64,000 bases of DNA from Chloroflexota bacterium (GTDB lineage Bacteria > Chloroflexota > Limnocylindria > Limnocylindrales > CSP1-4). The notes beneath the pieces are model-generated. The model was not told where the DNA came from. It did not search any database and worked only from the letters and a program-made list of their open reading frames with translations. Where the stretch lies: assembly GCA_016191345.1 (NCBI GenBank), contig JACPOU010000004.1, positions 38,932-102,931 of the forward strand, given 5' to 3'. This document shows, one piece after another, positions 29,342 to 38,030 of this stretch; position 1 is the first letter of the stretch, and every line of letters begins with the position of its first letter. Both the position numbers and the translations under genes were made by a program.

Positions 29342-32300
29342 TCAGCCCCCGACGTCGGGCTCGGTGTCGGCGGCGGCGAAGTCGATCGGGGTCGGCACCT
29401 GGAGGGTGAACTCCCCGGCCAGGGCCTGGCCCTCGGCCGCCGTCGCGACGCGGCCGCCACCGCCGCGCTTCGCGACGAAGCAGGCCCGGTCGGCCGCGAG
29501 CAGGATGTCGTCCGGCGTCTCGCCGTCGCTCGGGTAGGTGGCGATCCCGGCCGAGGCGTCGAGCTTGAGGCCCGCGGCGTGGAGCCCCGAACCGGGCCCG
29601 ACGAGCTCGGCGATGGACGCCCGGATCCGCTCGGCGACCGGTCCCGCATGGGTCGAATCCGTGCCCGCCAGGATCACCGCGAACTCGTCGCCGCCATAGC
29701 GGTAGACATCGTCGCTGTCGCGGCTTGCGCCCACGATCGCGGCAGCCATCTGCTTGAGCAGGTCGTTGCCGGCCGGGTGGCCGAACGTATCGTTGACGAG
29801 CTTGAAGCGATCAAGGTCGATCATCAGGAAGCTGAAGGGCTCGCCCCGCGCCACGGCGGCGTCGAGCCGCTCCCGGAAGCTGCCGTGGTTGCGGAGACCG
29901 GTGAGGTCATCGGTCTCGGCTCGCCGGGCCAGCGCGCCGTGGACCTCGGCGTTCTGGAGCGCGATGGACACCTGGGCGGCGAAGAGCTTGACGAGGTCGA
30001 ACTCCTCCTCGGTGAAGGTCCGGCCCTTGCCGACCCGCTCGAGCGTGAGGACGCCGATCGCCCGGTCCCGGCCACGAAGGGGGAGGCAGACGAGGCTGCC
30101 GCGCGAGGGCCCGCCGCCCTTCTGCGCGAAGCGGGAATCGAGGGACTGGTCGGCGACGAGGATCGGCTCGTTGTGCTCCATGACCCAGGCCGCCGGGCCC
30201 TCCTCGCCGGGCGTCCAGGGCTCCAGGTAGGACGCCGCATCGGCTCCCTTGGCCATGACCGGCGTGAGGGTGCCCCGGCCGCCCTCGAGCAGCTCGATCG
30301 CGATGTTGTCCCAGCCGACGAGCTCGCCCAGGCGGTCGGCGACGGCGTCGAGGATCTCGCGGACATCGAGCGTCGTGAGGATCGATTCCGTGATCTGGAG
30401 GAGGTCCCGCTGGCTTCGGACCTGCCGCTCCAGCGCCGCCGACTGCTGGCGCAGCCGCGCGGTTGCGTCCGCATTGGCAATCGCCTGGGCGGCGAAGCTC
30501 GCGTAGATGACGAGGAGCCGGAGGTCGTCCTCCCGGAACTGGTGGAGGCCAAGCTTCGAGAGCACGAGGACGCCCAGGACGTGGTCTTCGTAGAGCATCG
30601 GGGCCAGGAGCATCGACTCGTCGAGATCCGCTTCCGTGCCCGGGATCGTGTTGGCCCGCGGGTCGGCCGCCGCGTCGTGGAGGATCTGGGCGACGCGGTG
30701 CTGGGCCACCCAGCCGGTGATCCCGGAGCCGACCTTGACCCGCAGCTGCTCGGGTGTCTCATCGACGTATTCGCCGACCTGGCCCTGCATCGCCACGGGC
30801 ACGAGGTCCTCGCCAGCGAGCCGGTAGACACGGACGTTGTGGTAGTCGATGAGCTGGCGAAGCTCGGTCGCGATCGAGGTCCCGATCTCCTCGACGCTGG
30901 CGAGGCGGCTCAGGCGCGCGCCGAGCTGCTGGATGGACTGAAGCTGGGCCGCCCAGGTCGCGAGCTGGGCATACGTGCTGGCGGCCCGGAGGGCGACCGA
31001 GGCCTGGCTGGCGAGCGCATCCATCGTGTCGATCTCGCCATCGCTCCAGCGGTGGGGGCGGTCGTGGTAGACGTTGAGGCTGCCGAGCGGCTCGCCATCG
31101 GCGTCGTAGAGCGGAGCCACGCAGACCGTGTCGAAACCCTCCTGGACCACCGCCGCCCGGACGTCGGCGCCGCGCGGATCGTCGCGATAGCCCACGGCGA
31201 ACGCCGGCCGCCCGTGGGCAACGGCCTCGCTGACGAGCGAGCGCTGGGTGGTGGGCCTGAGCGTCGCGAGATAGCCCGCCGAGAGGCCGCGCGACGCGGC
31301 GGCGCGCCGGGTGCCGTCGGCCTCGTACAGGAAGACCGCAGCCCGGTCGCCACCGAACAGGACCATTGCGTGGTCCACGAGGCCGGTCAGGATCTGGTCG
31401 AGGTCCAGGCGGCTGCCGATGTCGCCGGCCACGCGGCGGAGGGCCTCCGCCCGGTGGAGCTGGTGGGCGACCTCCGAGGCGGCCTCCGCGCCCCCGATGA
31501 TCGTGGCCAGCCCGCCCGCGGCGACACCCACGAGCTCCCGGAGCGCGGGGTCCGGCGGGGCCTCCGATGCGGTGACGGCGAGCAGCACGCCCCACGGCTC
31601 GTCGCGACCCGGAATGGCGGCGGCGAGCTCCCGGCCGTGCAGGCCGGCCGCCGAGAGGGAGAGCGCGGGGTTGGCCTCGGCCACGATCCCCGGCCGTTCG
31701 AGCGCGAGACCCAGGACGCCGAGGCTGCGGGGCAGCTCGCCGAGCCGGGCGTCGGGCGGGCCCGAGACGCCGACCGGCACGAGCCGGTCCCCGCGGAGCC
31801 GCCATGCGGACACCTGCCGGAGCGCCGCGCCCTCGCGAATGGCGCGGGTCGCCGTCCCGAGGACAATCTCCGGATCGACGTCATTGCCGATGGTCGAGGC
31901 GGCGATGCGCCCGAGCGATGCGACCACTTCGAGGCCGGCACGCGCCGACGTCGGGGTGGCGGGCTGGGACGCGGGTTCCGCAACGGGTCCGGCCGTCTCG
32001 GCGGCCGTGGACCGGAGGAGCGTGAACCGCTCCCCGGACGGCGCAAGGTCCGCGAAGCCGGAGCGGGAGGCCGACACGTCGGGCTGATGCCCACGACGCT
32101 GCCGGGTCGGGAGGCCTCGACCGAGGGGTTCCGGCTCCGGCCCTTCCGCTGCGTTCGTCAGGAAGCGCTGGAGGTCGTTGAGCCGATAGCGACGGTCGCC
32201 GCGGGGGTTGATGCGGTAGTAGCGGAGCCGACCAGCATCGCTCCATGCGCGGATGGTGTTCGGGTGGACCCCGAGCACCTGGGCCGCCTTCGTGACCGTG

Positions 32301-32347
32301 AGGGTCGCGTCGGCCGGTCGCGAATGGAGCGGAACGATCGTGGACAC
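29342..32347 (-). CDS. MerR-type HTH + multiple GAF + GGDEF diguanylate cyclase fusion
   Basis: VSTIVPLHSRPADATLTVTKAAQVLGVHPNTIRAWSDAGRLRYYRINPRGDRRYRLNDLQRFL; several GAF-like segments; DRFKLVNDTFGHPAGNDLL...YRYGGDEFAVIL. ORF track start at 32473 likely too far upstream. Confidence 0.87.
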   Translation of the reverse strand: MSTIVPLHSRPADATLTVTKAAQVLGVHPNTIRAWSDAGRLRYYRINPRGDRRYRLNDLQRFLTNAAEGPEPEPLGRGLPTRQRRGHQPDVSASRSGFADLAPSGERFTLLRSTAAETAGPVAEPASQPATPTSARAGLEVVASLGRIAASTIGNDVDPEIVLGTATRAIREGAALRQVSAWRLRGDRLVPVGVSGPPDARLGELPRSLGVLGLALERPGIVAEANPALSLSAAGLHGRELAAAIPGRDEPWGVLLAVTASEAPPDPALRELVGVAAGGLATIIGGAEAASEVAHQLHRAEALRRVAGDIGSRLDLDQILTGLVDHAMVLFGGDRAAVFLYEADGTRRAAASRGLSAGYLATLRPTTQRSLVSEAVAHGRPAFAVGYRDDPRGADVRAAVVQEGFDTVCVAPLYDADGEPLGSLNVYHDRPHRWSDGEIDTMDALASQASVALRAASTYAQLATWAAQLQSIQQLGARLSRLASVEEIGTSIATELRQLIDYHNVRVYRLAGEDLVPVAMQGQVGEYVDETPEQLRVKVGSGITGWVAQHRVAQILHDAAADPRANTIPGTEADLDESMLLAPMLYEDHVLGVLVLSKLGLHQFREDDLRLLVIYASFAAQAIANADATARLRQQSAALERQVRSQRDLLQITESILTTLDVREILDAVADRLGELVGWDNIAIELLEGGRGTLTPVMAKGADAASYLEPWTPGEEGPAAWVMEHNEPILVADQSLDSRFAQKGGGPSRGSLVCLPLRGRDRAIGVLTLERVGKGRTFTEEEFDLVKLFAAQVSIALQNAEVHGALARRAETDDLTGLRNHGSFRERLDAAVARGEPFSFLMIDLDRFKLVNDTFGHPAGNDLLKQMAAAIVGASRDSDDVYRYGGDEFAVILAGTDSTHAGPVAERIRASIAELVGPGSGLHAAGLKLDASAGIATYPSDGETPDDILLAADRACFVAKRGGGGRVATAAEGQALAGEFTLQVPTPIDFAAADTEPDVGG

Positions 32348-32541
32348 CGCGCCCCCGGGAAGATTTGTGAAGTCCTGACCGAACTCTACGAACCCCACAG
32401 ATCTTGCCAATAGGACGAAGGTCCCACCGACGTCAAGGCTAGGCCGTCGGCTGCTGCGGCCACCCGCGGCCACGCGCGGCCACGCGCGGCCGCCCGTTGG
32501 CAGCTGCGGTCATCCGTTGGCTGCTGCGGCCAGCCGCGGGC

Positions 32542-33453
32542 TCAACGGCGGCGCGGCGGCTCCAGCGGCTTCGGTCCGCCCGTGACCCGGACGAAGGCCA
32601 GGGTGAGGGCGATCGTGATCACGGCGATGCCGATGACCGCGAGGAACGCCGGACCGAGGGCGCCGACGAAACCCGGTCCCTGGCCGGCACTGCGCGTATC
32701 CGAGCCGGTGATCGCCGGCGGCGACGGAGATGCCCCGAGGACGTCGCCCGGCACGACGAAGAGGACGAAGGCGGCGATGAGAAGGACCGCGGCGATCGCC
32801 AGGAGTGCGGCCGCGGCCCGTGGACGACCTGTCCTGCCACCCGCGAGCACACGCATCGCCTCGGGACCCTCCAGGGTGGAGACGATGAGCGGCCGGCCGA
32901 GGCCGGGGCCCAGGGCCGGCACCCCGTTCGCGTCCAGCGCTGGGACGCCGAGCGCGGTCGCGTGCTCCACGCTCGAGAGCTGCTCGACGACGACGCGCGC
33001 CGGCAGGGCGTCGTCCAGCTCGTCCGGGGCGCGATCGGCGAGGTCGCCCACGGTGCCGACCGTCTCGCGGGGCACGACGACGAGGCCGTCGGTGAGGTTG
33101 GCGCCGTCGATGGCGATCGAATCGAGGCCCTCGGCGATCTCAAAGGGGACCACCTCGTGGTTGGTCTCGAAGTCGACCCACCGCCCGCCGCGACGGACCT
33201 GGAGGCGCGTCCGGCGGAGCACGAGCGGCCGGTGGTCGAGGTCCTCGAACTCGGCCTCGCTGTCGATGCGGCCGTCGATGCGGACATACGGGGCGTGGCC
33301 GCGGTGCGCAAGCTCAGCCGCCTCGGCCACCGAAACGCGCGGCGCCGCGGCCAGGAGCCGGCCGACGCGATAGCGCGATCCGAACGAGCGGAGGACGGCG
33401 ACGGAGCCGGCGAGCGCGAGCAGCGCGGCGGCGGCCGCCAGGAGTGCATCCAC
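32542..33453 (-). CDS. Membrane protein with GIDE (MULAN/E3 ubiquitin ligase-like) domain
   Basis: VDALLAAAAALLALAGSVAVLRSFGSRYRVGRLLA...YVRIDGRIDSEAEFEDLDHRPLVLRRTRLQVRRGGRWV; C-terminal TMs; start ambiguous (33453 vs 33555). Confidence 0.6.
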   Translation of the reverse strand: MDALLAAAAALLALAGSVAVLRSFGSRYRVGRLLAAAPRVSVAEAAELAHRGHAPYVRIDGRIDSEAEFEDLDHRPLVLRRTRLQVRRGGRWVDFETNHEVVPFEIAEGLDSIAIDGANLTDGLVVVPRETVGTVGDLADRAPDELDDALPARVVVEQLSSVEHATALGVPALDANGVPALGPGLGRPLIVSTLEGPEAMRVLAGGRTGRPRAAAALLAIAAVLLIAAFVLFVVPGDVLGASPSPPAITGSDTRSAGQGPGFVGALGPAFLAVIGIAVITIALTLAFVRVTGGPKPLEPPRRR

Positions 33454-33470
33454 GGGCGGGATGATCGCAC

Positions 33471-33550
33471 GCCGCGCGGCGGCGCCCTCCGGCCGCGCGG
33501 CGGCGCCCTCCGGCCGCGCGGCGGCGCCCTCCGGCCGCGCGGCGGCGCGG
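33471..33550. repeat. 21-bp minisatellite, about 3.8 units
   Basis: gccgcgcggcggcgccctccg x3 plus partial. Confidence 0.93.
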
Positions 33551-33757
33551 GACATGAAAAGGCCCGGAGAAACCTACCCGACACGTGGGCGTTGATGCGA
33601 TCGCCGCCGTTAGTGTCGCTCGGCCCCTCCGGGCTGGTTACCACTCTGCGGGCGCGACCCGGTCGAGTCAACGTCACGTGTCCACCAGAATCCGACCTGA
33701 TTCCGTGGTTATCCACGCGTCGTCCACACGGCGACGCCCGGCACTCGCGGCCCGCGT

Positions 33758-33869
33758 ACCCGTCTGGCGGGTCAATCCGGACCCAGCCACGCACGCCGGA
33801 CCTTCGATTCCGCCGATTCGGGAGCGGTGGCCCGCACGATTGCGCCGAGATCGACCCGTGAGTCGGGTC
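33758..33869 (+). repeat. Copy B of the paired-hairpin dispersed element
   Basis: ACCCG-tctgg-CGGGT at left end, GACCCG-tgagt-CGGGTC at right end; aligns ungapped to copy A. Confidence 0.6.
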
Positions 33870-33953
33870 ACGGGCGGCCGGAGGAGGGCTCCAGCCGCCC
33901 GCGCCAGGTGGGCGCGGGCGCGCGGGGCCGGGCGGGTGTGGGGCGGGCGCGCT

Positions 33954-34526
33954 TCAGCCCGCGAGCTGGCCCGTCGCGGGATCGAGCGCGTTGAGGAGCC
34001 CGCTGTAGCTCGTCAGGACGAGGCGGCCGCCCACCAGCTCCGCCCCGGTCACCACATCCGAGTGGGCGATCCGCCACCCCACCGCGCCGTCGGCCTCGAT
34101 CGCGAACGTTTCCAGCTCACTCTGGACGATGACGTGTCGAAGCCGGGGGGAGGCCAGCACCGCGAGGATCGGCGTCGCTGACCGGTGGGTCCAGCGCAGG
34201 GCGCCGCCCCGTGCCTCCAGCCCGTACGTCTGGAAGCCGTACTTCACGACGAGCAGTCCGGCGGTATCCCAGTGGACCGCGGCCGGCTCGTCGTACAGCG
34301 TGGACGCGAACCTGGCCGTCCACGCCCCGGCGGGGCTCTCGATCCGGAGCTCGGCCCGGCAGCGAGCATCGGGGTCGTCGCCGACGAGCGGCCCGTGATC
34401 CGTCAGCGCGCCGCCGGCCTCGGACAGGGCGAAGACCGCGGCCGCCTGGCCGCTCCCGCCCCAGCGCCATCGGGCGCGAAGCCCTCCGGCGTACGTGATC
34501 GTCGCGTCTCGCGGCTCGGCGCTCAC
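33954..34526 (-). CDS. Conserved hypothetical protein
   Basis: 190 aa ORF; stop/start overlap with upstream YbaK-family gene. Confidence 0.7.
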   Translation of the reverse strand: MSAEPRDATITYAGGLRARWRWGGSGQAAAVFALSEAGGALTDHGPLVGDDPDARCRAELRIESPAGAWTARFASTLYDEPAAVHWDTAGLLVVKYGFQTYGLEARGGALRWTHRSATPILAVLASPRLRHVIVQSELETFAIEADGAVGWRIAHSDVVTGAELVGGRLVLTSYSGLLNALDPATGQLAG

Positions 34527-35053
34527 GGGGCCTCCTGCAGGTCCGCCTGGCGGCGCTCCTCGGTGAACGGGGCGACGTTGGCATCGGCGAGCATCCGGAG
34601 CACGCCCGGCGCGACCGGAAAGACCGCGGTCGGGAGTCCGGCGGCCGCCCAGACGACCGGATATCGACCGAGGTCGGGGTCCATCACCACCTTGACCCGG
34701 CGGTCGAGCCCGATCGGCGGGATGCCGCCGATGACGAAGCCCGTCAGGTCATTCGCCTCTCGCGCGGTCGCGCGCCGGACGTCGGTCCGGCCGAGGACCG
34801 CGGCCAGCCTGGCGACATCGACGCGGTTCGGACCCGAGACGAGGCAGAGGATCGGCTCCAGGTCGTCCGCCTCGCCGGGCACCACGAAGACGAGCGACTT
34901 GACGATCTGGCCGATTTCGGCCCCGACCGCGGCCGCCGCCTCTTCCGCGGTATGGGTCGATTCCTCGAAGACGGTCACCTCGAGGTCCACGCCCTTGCGC
35001 CGGGCGGCCTCGATGACGCGCCGGACGGCGGCGTGGTCGATCGTGGGTGGCAC
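34523..35053 (-). CDS. YbaK/ProX-type aminoacyl-tRNA deacylase
   Basis: VTVFEESTHTAEEAAAAVGAEIGQIVKSLVFVV...LCLVSGPNRVDVARLA...TGFVIGGIPPIGLD. Confidence 0.92.
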   Translation of the reverse strand: MPPTIDHAAVRRVIEAARRKGVDLEVTVFEESTHTAEEAAAAVGAEIGQIVKSLVFVVPGEADDLEPILCLVSGPNRVDVARLAAVLGRTDVRRATAREANDLTGFVIGGIPPIGLDRRVKVVMDPDLGRYPVVWAAAGLPTAVFPVAPGVLRMLADANVAPFTEERRQADLQEAP

Positions 35054-35149
35054 GGCGGCGAGTCTAGGACATCCGGGCCCGGGAGCGCACCCGGGCCTCG
35101 CGCCGCACCGCGACCCGTTGCCGGCCGCACCTCGGCTACGATCGCGGCG

Positions 35150-35794
35150 ATGGACGCCGTGGTCTTCGACTGGGATGGGACGCTCGTTGATTCGCTTCCC
35201 GCGATCACCCGCGCGAACGCCGAGGTCATGCGTTCATACGGGATCCCCTTCGATGCGGACGTCTATCGCCAGGCCTACAGCCCCGACTGGCAGTCGATGT
35301 ACGAGCGGCTCGGGATCCCGTCCGCCGAGGTCCACGAAGCCGGCCTGCGCTGGCTCGACGCCTATCGTCGGGACGTCGTCGAGCCGGCGGCCATGCCGGG
35401 CGCGGAGGCAGCGCTCGACCGGCTTGCTGCCGCCGGCCTCCGGTTGGGCCTCGTGACGGCCGGAGAGCGTGAGGTGGTCGAGAACCAGCTGGAGACCACC
35501 GGCCTCGGGCGATTCCTGGCGGTTCGCGTGTGCGGTGGCGACATGCCCGAATCGAAGCCCCACCCGGCGCCGCTCCGGAAGGCGCTCCAGGAACTGGGTA
35601 TCGACGCCGCCCCGGGGCGGACGATCTACGTCGGCGACGCCCTCGACGACATGCGCATGGCGAGGACAGCGGGCGCCCGTGGCGTCGGGATCCTCTCGAT
35701 GATGGGGACGCGCGAGGAGTTGCTCCACGCCGGTGCGTCCGAGGTGGCGGACTCCGTGGCCGCCTGGGTGGACGCGTTCCTGGGGCCGCCGTGA
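35150..35794 (+). CDS. HAD-superfamily hydrolase (phosphoglycolate phosphatase-like)
   Basis: MDAVVFDWDGTLVDSLPAI; LGLVTAGEREVVENQLE; IYVGDALDDMRMARTAG. Confidence 0.92.
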   Translation: MDAVVFDWDGTLVDSLPAITRANAEVMRSYGIPFDADVYRQAYSPDWQSMYERLGIPSAEVHEAGLRWLDAYRRDVVEPAAMPGAEAALDRLAAAGLRLGLVTAGEREVVENQLETTGLGRFLAVRVCGGDMPESKPHPAPLRKALQELGIDAAPGRTIYVGDALDDMRMARTAGARGVGILSMMGTREELLHAGASEVADSVAAWVDAFLGPP

Positions 35795-36477
35795 GCCGCC
35801 GTCACGTTGTCGTCCTCGCGGATGGCGACCCGCCGGCGCGCGACGCGCTCGACGCCGCCTGGCCCGGCTGGAGCGACGGGATCGAGGTCGTCATTGCCGC
35901 GGATGGCGGCGCCCGCCTTGCCGCGACGCTCGGCTTCCGGATCGACCACTGGGTCGGCGACGGGGACTCGCTGGGAGCGGACGGGGTGGCGGCGCTTCGC
36001 GGCGCGGGCATCGAGACGGACCTCGTGGAGGCGGCCAAGGACGAGTCGGACACCGAGCTCGCGCTCGCCGCGGCCGCACGGGTCCCGGGGGTCGGACGGA
36101 TCACGATCCTCGGGGCGCTCGGCGGCCGCCGGGTGGACCACGCGATCGCCAACCTCGGGCTCCTCGCGCTGCCGGTGGCCGACGACCTCGACGTCGCGAT
36201 CGTCGACCCGGGCAGCCGCATCCGCCTCCTGTCGGGCGGTCCCGACGGCGCCGGGTTGTCGCTTGCCGGCCGGCCCGGGGACCTCGTGTCGCTCCTGCCG
36301 ATGGACGACGTGGACGGCGTCACGACCGAGGGCCTTCGCTATCCACTCCGCGACGAGCCGCTCCGGGTCGGCCCGGCCCGGGGCCTGTCAAACGTGCGCG
36401 AGCGGGCGGATGCCGCCGTCCGGATCCAGACGGGACGTCTCCTCGTCGTGGAGGTCCCTGCTACGCTCCAGCGATGA
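35791..36477 (+). CDS. Thiamine pyrophosphokinase-like protein
   Basis: VIAADGGARLAATLGFRIDHWVGDGDSLGADG; KDESDTELALAAA; ILGALGGRRVDHAIANL. Confidence 0.88.
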   Translation: MSRRHVVVLADGDPPARDALDAAWPGWSDGIEVVIAADGGARLAATLGFRIDHWVGDGDSLGADGVAALRGAGIETDLVEAAKDESDTELALAAAARVPGVGRITILGALGGRRVDHAIANLGLLALPVADDLDVAIVDPGSRIRLLSGGPDGAGLSLAGRPGDLVSLLPMDDVDGVTTEGLRYPLRDEPLRVGPARGLSNVRERADAAVRIQTGRLLVVEVPATLQR

Positions 36478-36959
36478 GCGTGCCCAATCCCGGGGAGCTG
36501 GCCCCCGACTTCGCGTTGCCGGACGAGACCGGCGCGTTGCACGCCCTGGCGGACCAGCGCGGCCGCTGGACGGTCATCTACTTCTACCCCGCCGACGATA
36601 CGCCCGGCTGCAGCACGGAGGCGTGCCAGTTCCGCGACGTCGACGCGCAGGTCCGGGACACCGGGGCGGAGGTCTGGGGCATCAGCCCGGATGGTGCGGC
36701 GAGCCACCGGAAGTTCCGCGAGAAATTCGAGCTGCCGTTCACGCTCCTGTCGGACGAGGATCATGCCGTCGCCGAGCGCTACGGGGCATGGACGCTCAAG
36801 ACCAACTACGGCCGCGAATCCATGGGCATCCAGCGCTCCACGTTCCTGGTCGACCCGGACGGCCGGGTTGCGCGCAGCTGGCCCAGGGTCAAGGCGGACG
36901 GCCATGCTGCCGAGGTCCTCGTCGCGCTCGCCGAGGCGCGGACCGAACGCGCCGGATGA
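36474..36959 (+). CDS. bcp: Peroxiredoxin, BCP/PrxQ type
   Basis: PGELAPDFALPDETG; YFYPADDTPGCSTEACQFRD. Confidence 0.93.
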   Translation: MSVPNPGELAPDFALPDETGALHALADQRGRWTVIYFYPADDTPGCSTEACQFRDVDAQVRDTGAEVWGISPDGAASHRKFREKFELPFTLLSDEDHAVAERYGAWTLKTNYGRESMGIQRSTFLVDPDGRVARSWPRVKADGHAAEVLVALAEARTERAG

Positions 36960-36981
36960 CTCGCCGCCAGGGACGTGGCTT

Positions 36982-37017
36982 GAGGCTTCGCTCGTGGGGG
37001 GATACGAGCGAAGCCTC
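36982..37017 (+). terminator. Terminator-like hairpin after peroxiredoxin
   Basis: gaggcttcgctcgt-ggggggat-acgagcgaagcctc, perfect 14-bp stem. Confidence 0.65.
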
Positions 37018-37080
37018 GCCGCGCATTGTAGGTCCGGTCGTGCGCCGCAGACGCGGGTTCGTGGCGCGCCGGGGCGGTCG

Positions 37081-37923
37081 ATGACCGATTCCCCGACCGC
37101 CACCCGCGCCCACCACGCCTGGCGCCCGGAGCGGTTCATGCTCATCGTCGCCCACCCCGACGACGCCGATTTCGGGCCGGCCGCGACCGCGGCGCGCTGG
37201 ATCGGCGAGGGGTCCGCGGGCTGGCTCGTCTGCTGTACCAGCGGCGACCAGGGCGGCGAGGACCCTGACGAGGATCCCCTGGCCCTCGCGGCACTGCGGG
37301 AGCGCGAGCAGCGGGCCGCGGCCGGGATCATCGGCTATGCGGGCGTCACGTTCCTTCACCAGCCGGACGGCGCCCTTGCGAACGACCTCGCCCTCCGCGA
37401 GCAGCTCGTGCGGGAGATCCGGACCTTCCGGCCGGACGCCGTGCTGGCGACGGATCCAGAGACGCTGTTCCATGGCGACGGCGGGGTCAACCACACTGAC
37501 CATCGAGCGGCGGGGATCGCCGCGGTCGATGCGGTCTACCCGGCGGCCAGGAACCCGATGGCCTTCCCCTGGCTCGCCCGCGACGGCCTCGCTGCGCACC
37601 GCGTCCGGCGCATCTACCTCTTCTGGTCGAACGCGCCCACCACATGGGTCGATGTCACGGCGACGATCGGCCGGAAGGTCGACGCGCTGCGCGCCCACGC
37701 CAGCCAGATCCACCATCCGGAGCAGCTCGATGAGCGGATGCGTGCCTGGGCCCGCGAGGAGGGAGCGGCGATCGGCGTCGAGGCCGCCGAGGCGCTTCGC
37801 CTGATCGTCATCGATGCGGACGAGGAAACGGGCCCGGAATCGGAGACGGAGGCCGTCGCGGAGGCGGATGCGGCTGCCGGGCACGAGCACCCGGACCCCG
37901 AGGCGGACAAGCCGATCGCCTGA
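37081..37923 (+). CDS. PIG-L family deacetylase (LmbE-like)
   Basis: MLIVAHPDDADFGPAATAARWIGEG; HTDHRAAGIAAVDAVYPAARNP. Confidence 0.93.
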   Translation: MTDSPTATRAHHAWRPERFMLIVAHPDDADFGPAATAARWIGEGSAGWLVCCTSGDQGGEDPDEDPLALAALREREQRAAAGIIGYAGVTFLHQPDGALANDLALREQLVREIRTFRPDAVLATDPETLFHGDGGVNHTDHRAAGIAAVDAVYPAARNPMAFPWLARDGLAAHRVRRIYLFWSNAPTTWVDVTATIGRKVDALRAHASQIHHPEQLDERMRAWAREEGAAIGVEAAEALRLIVIDADEETGPESETEAVAEADAAAGHEHPDPEADKPIA

Positions 37924-37939
37924 CAGCCGGCCACGGCCC

Positions 37940-38030
37940 GCCGTCGAGCCAGGCGACGGCCGGCGAGGGTCCGTCGGCGGCGAGGGTCCCGGCGACGAGA
38001 TCCGTCGGCGGCGAGGGTCAGTCGGCGGCG
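37940..38030. repeat. Hairpin gccgtcg-agccagg-cgacggc followed by (gtcggcggcgagggtc)n repeats between convergent genes
   Basis: gccgtcg 37940-37946, cgacggc 37954-37960; three copies of gtcggcggcgag after 37970. Confidence 0.6.

Noticed and set aside
29579-32413. 944-aa plus-strand ORF opposite the HTH-GAF-GGDEF gene
   Set aside because: Shadow ORF of a high-GC gene: Arg/Asp/Glu/Gly-rich translation with no domain signature, while the opposite strand encodes clear domains.
33600-33760. Replication origin
   Set aside because: A few DnaA-box-like words are insufficient; no dnaA/dnaN/rpmH/parAB context and no AT-rich unwinding region.
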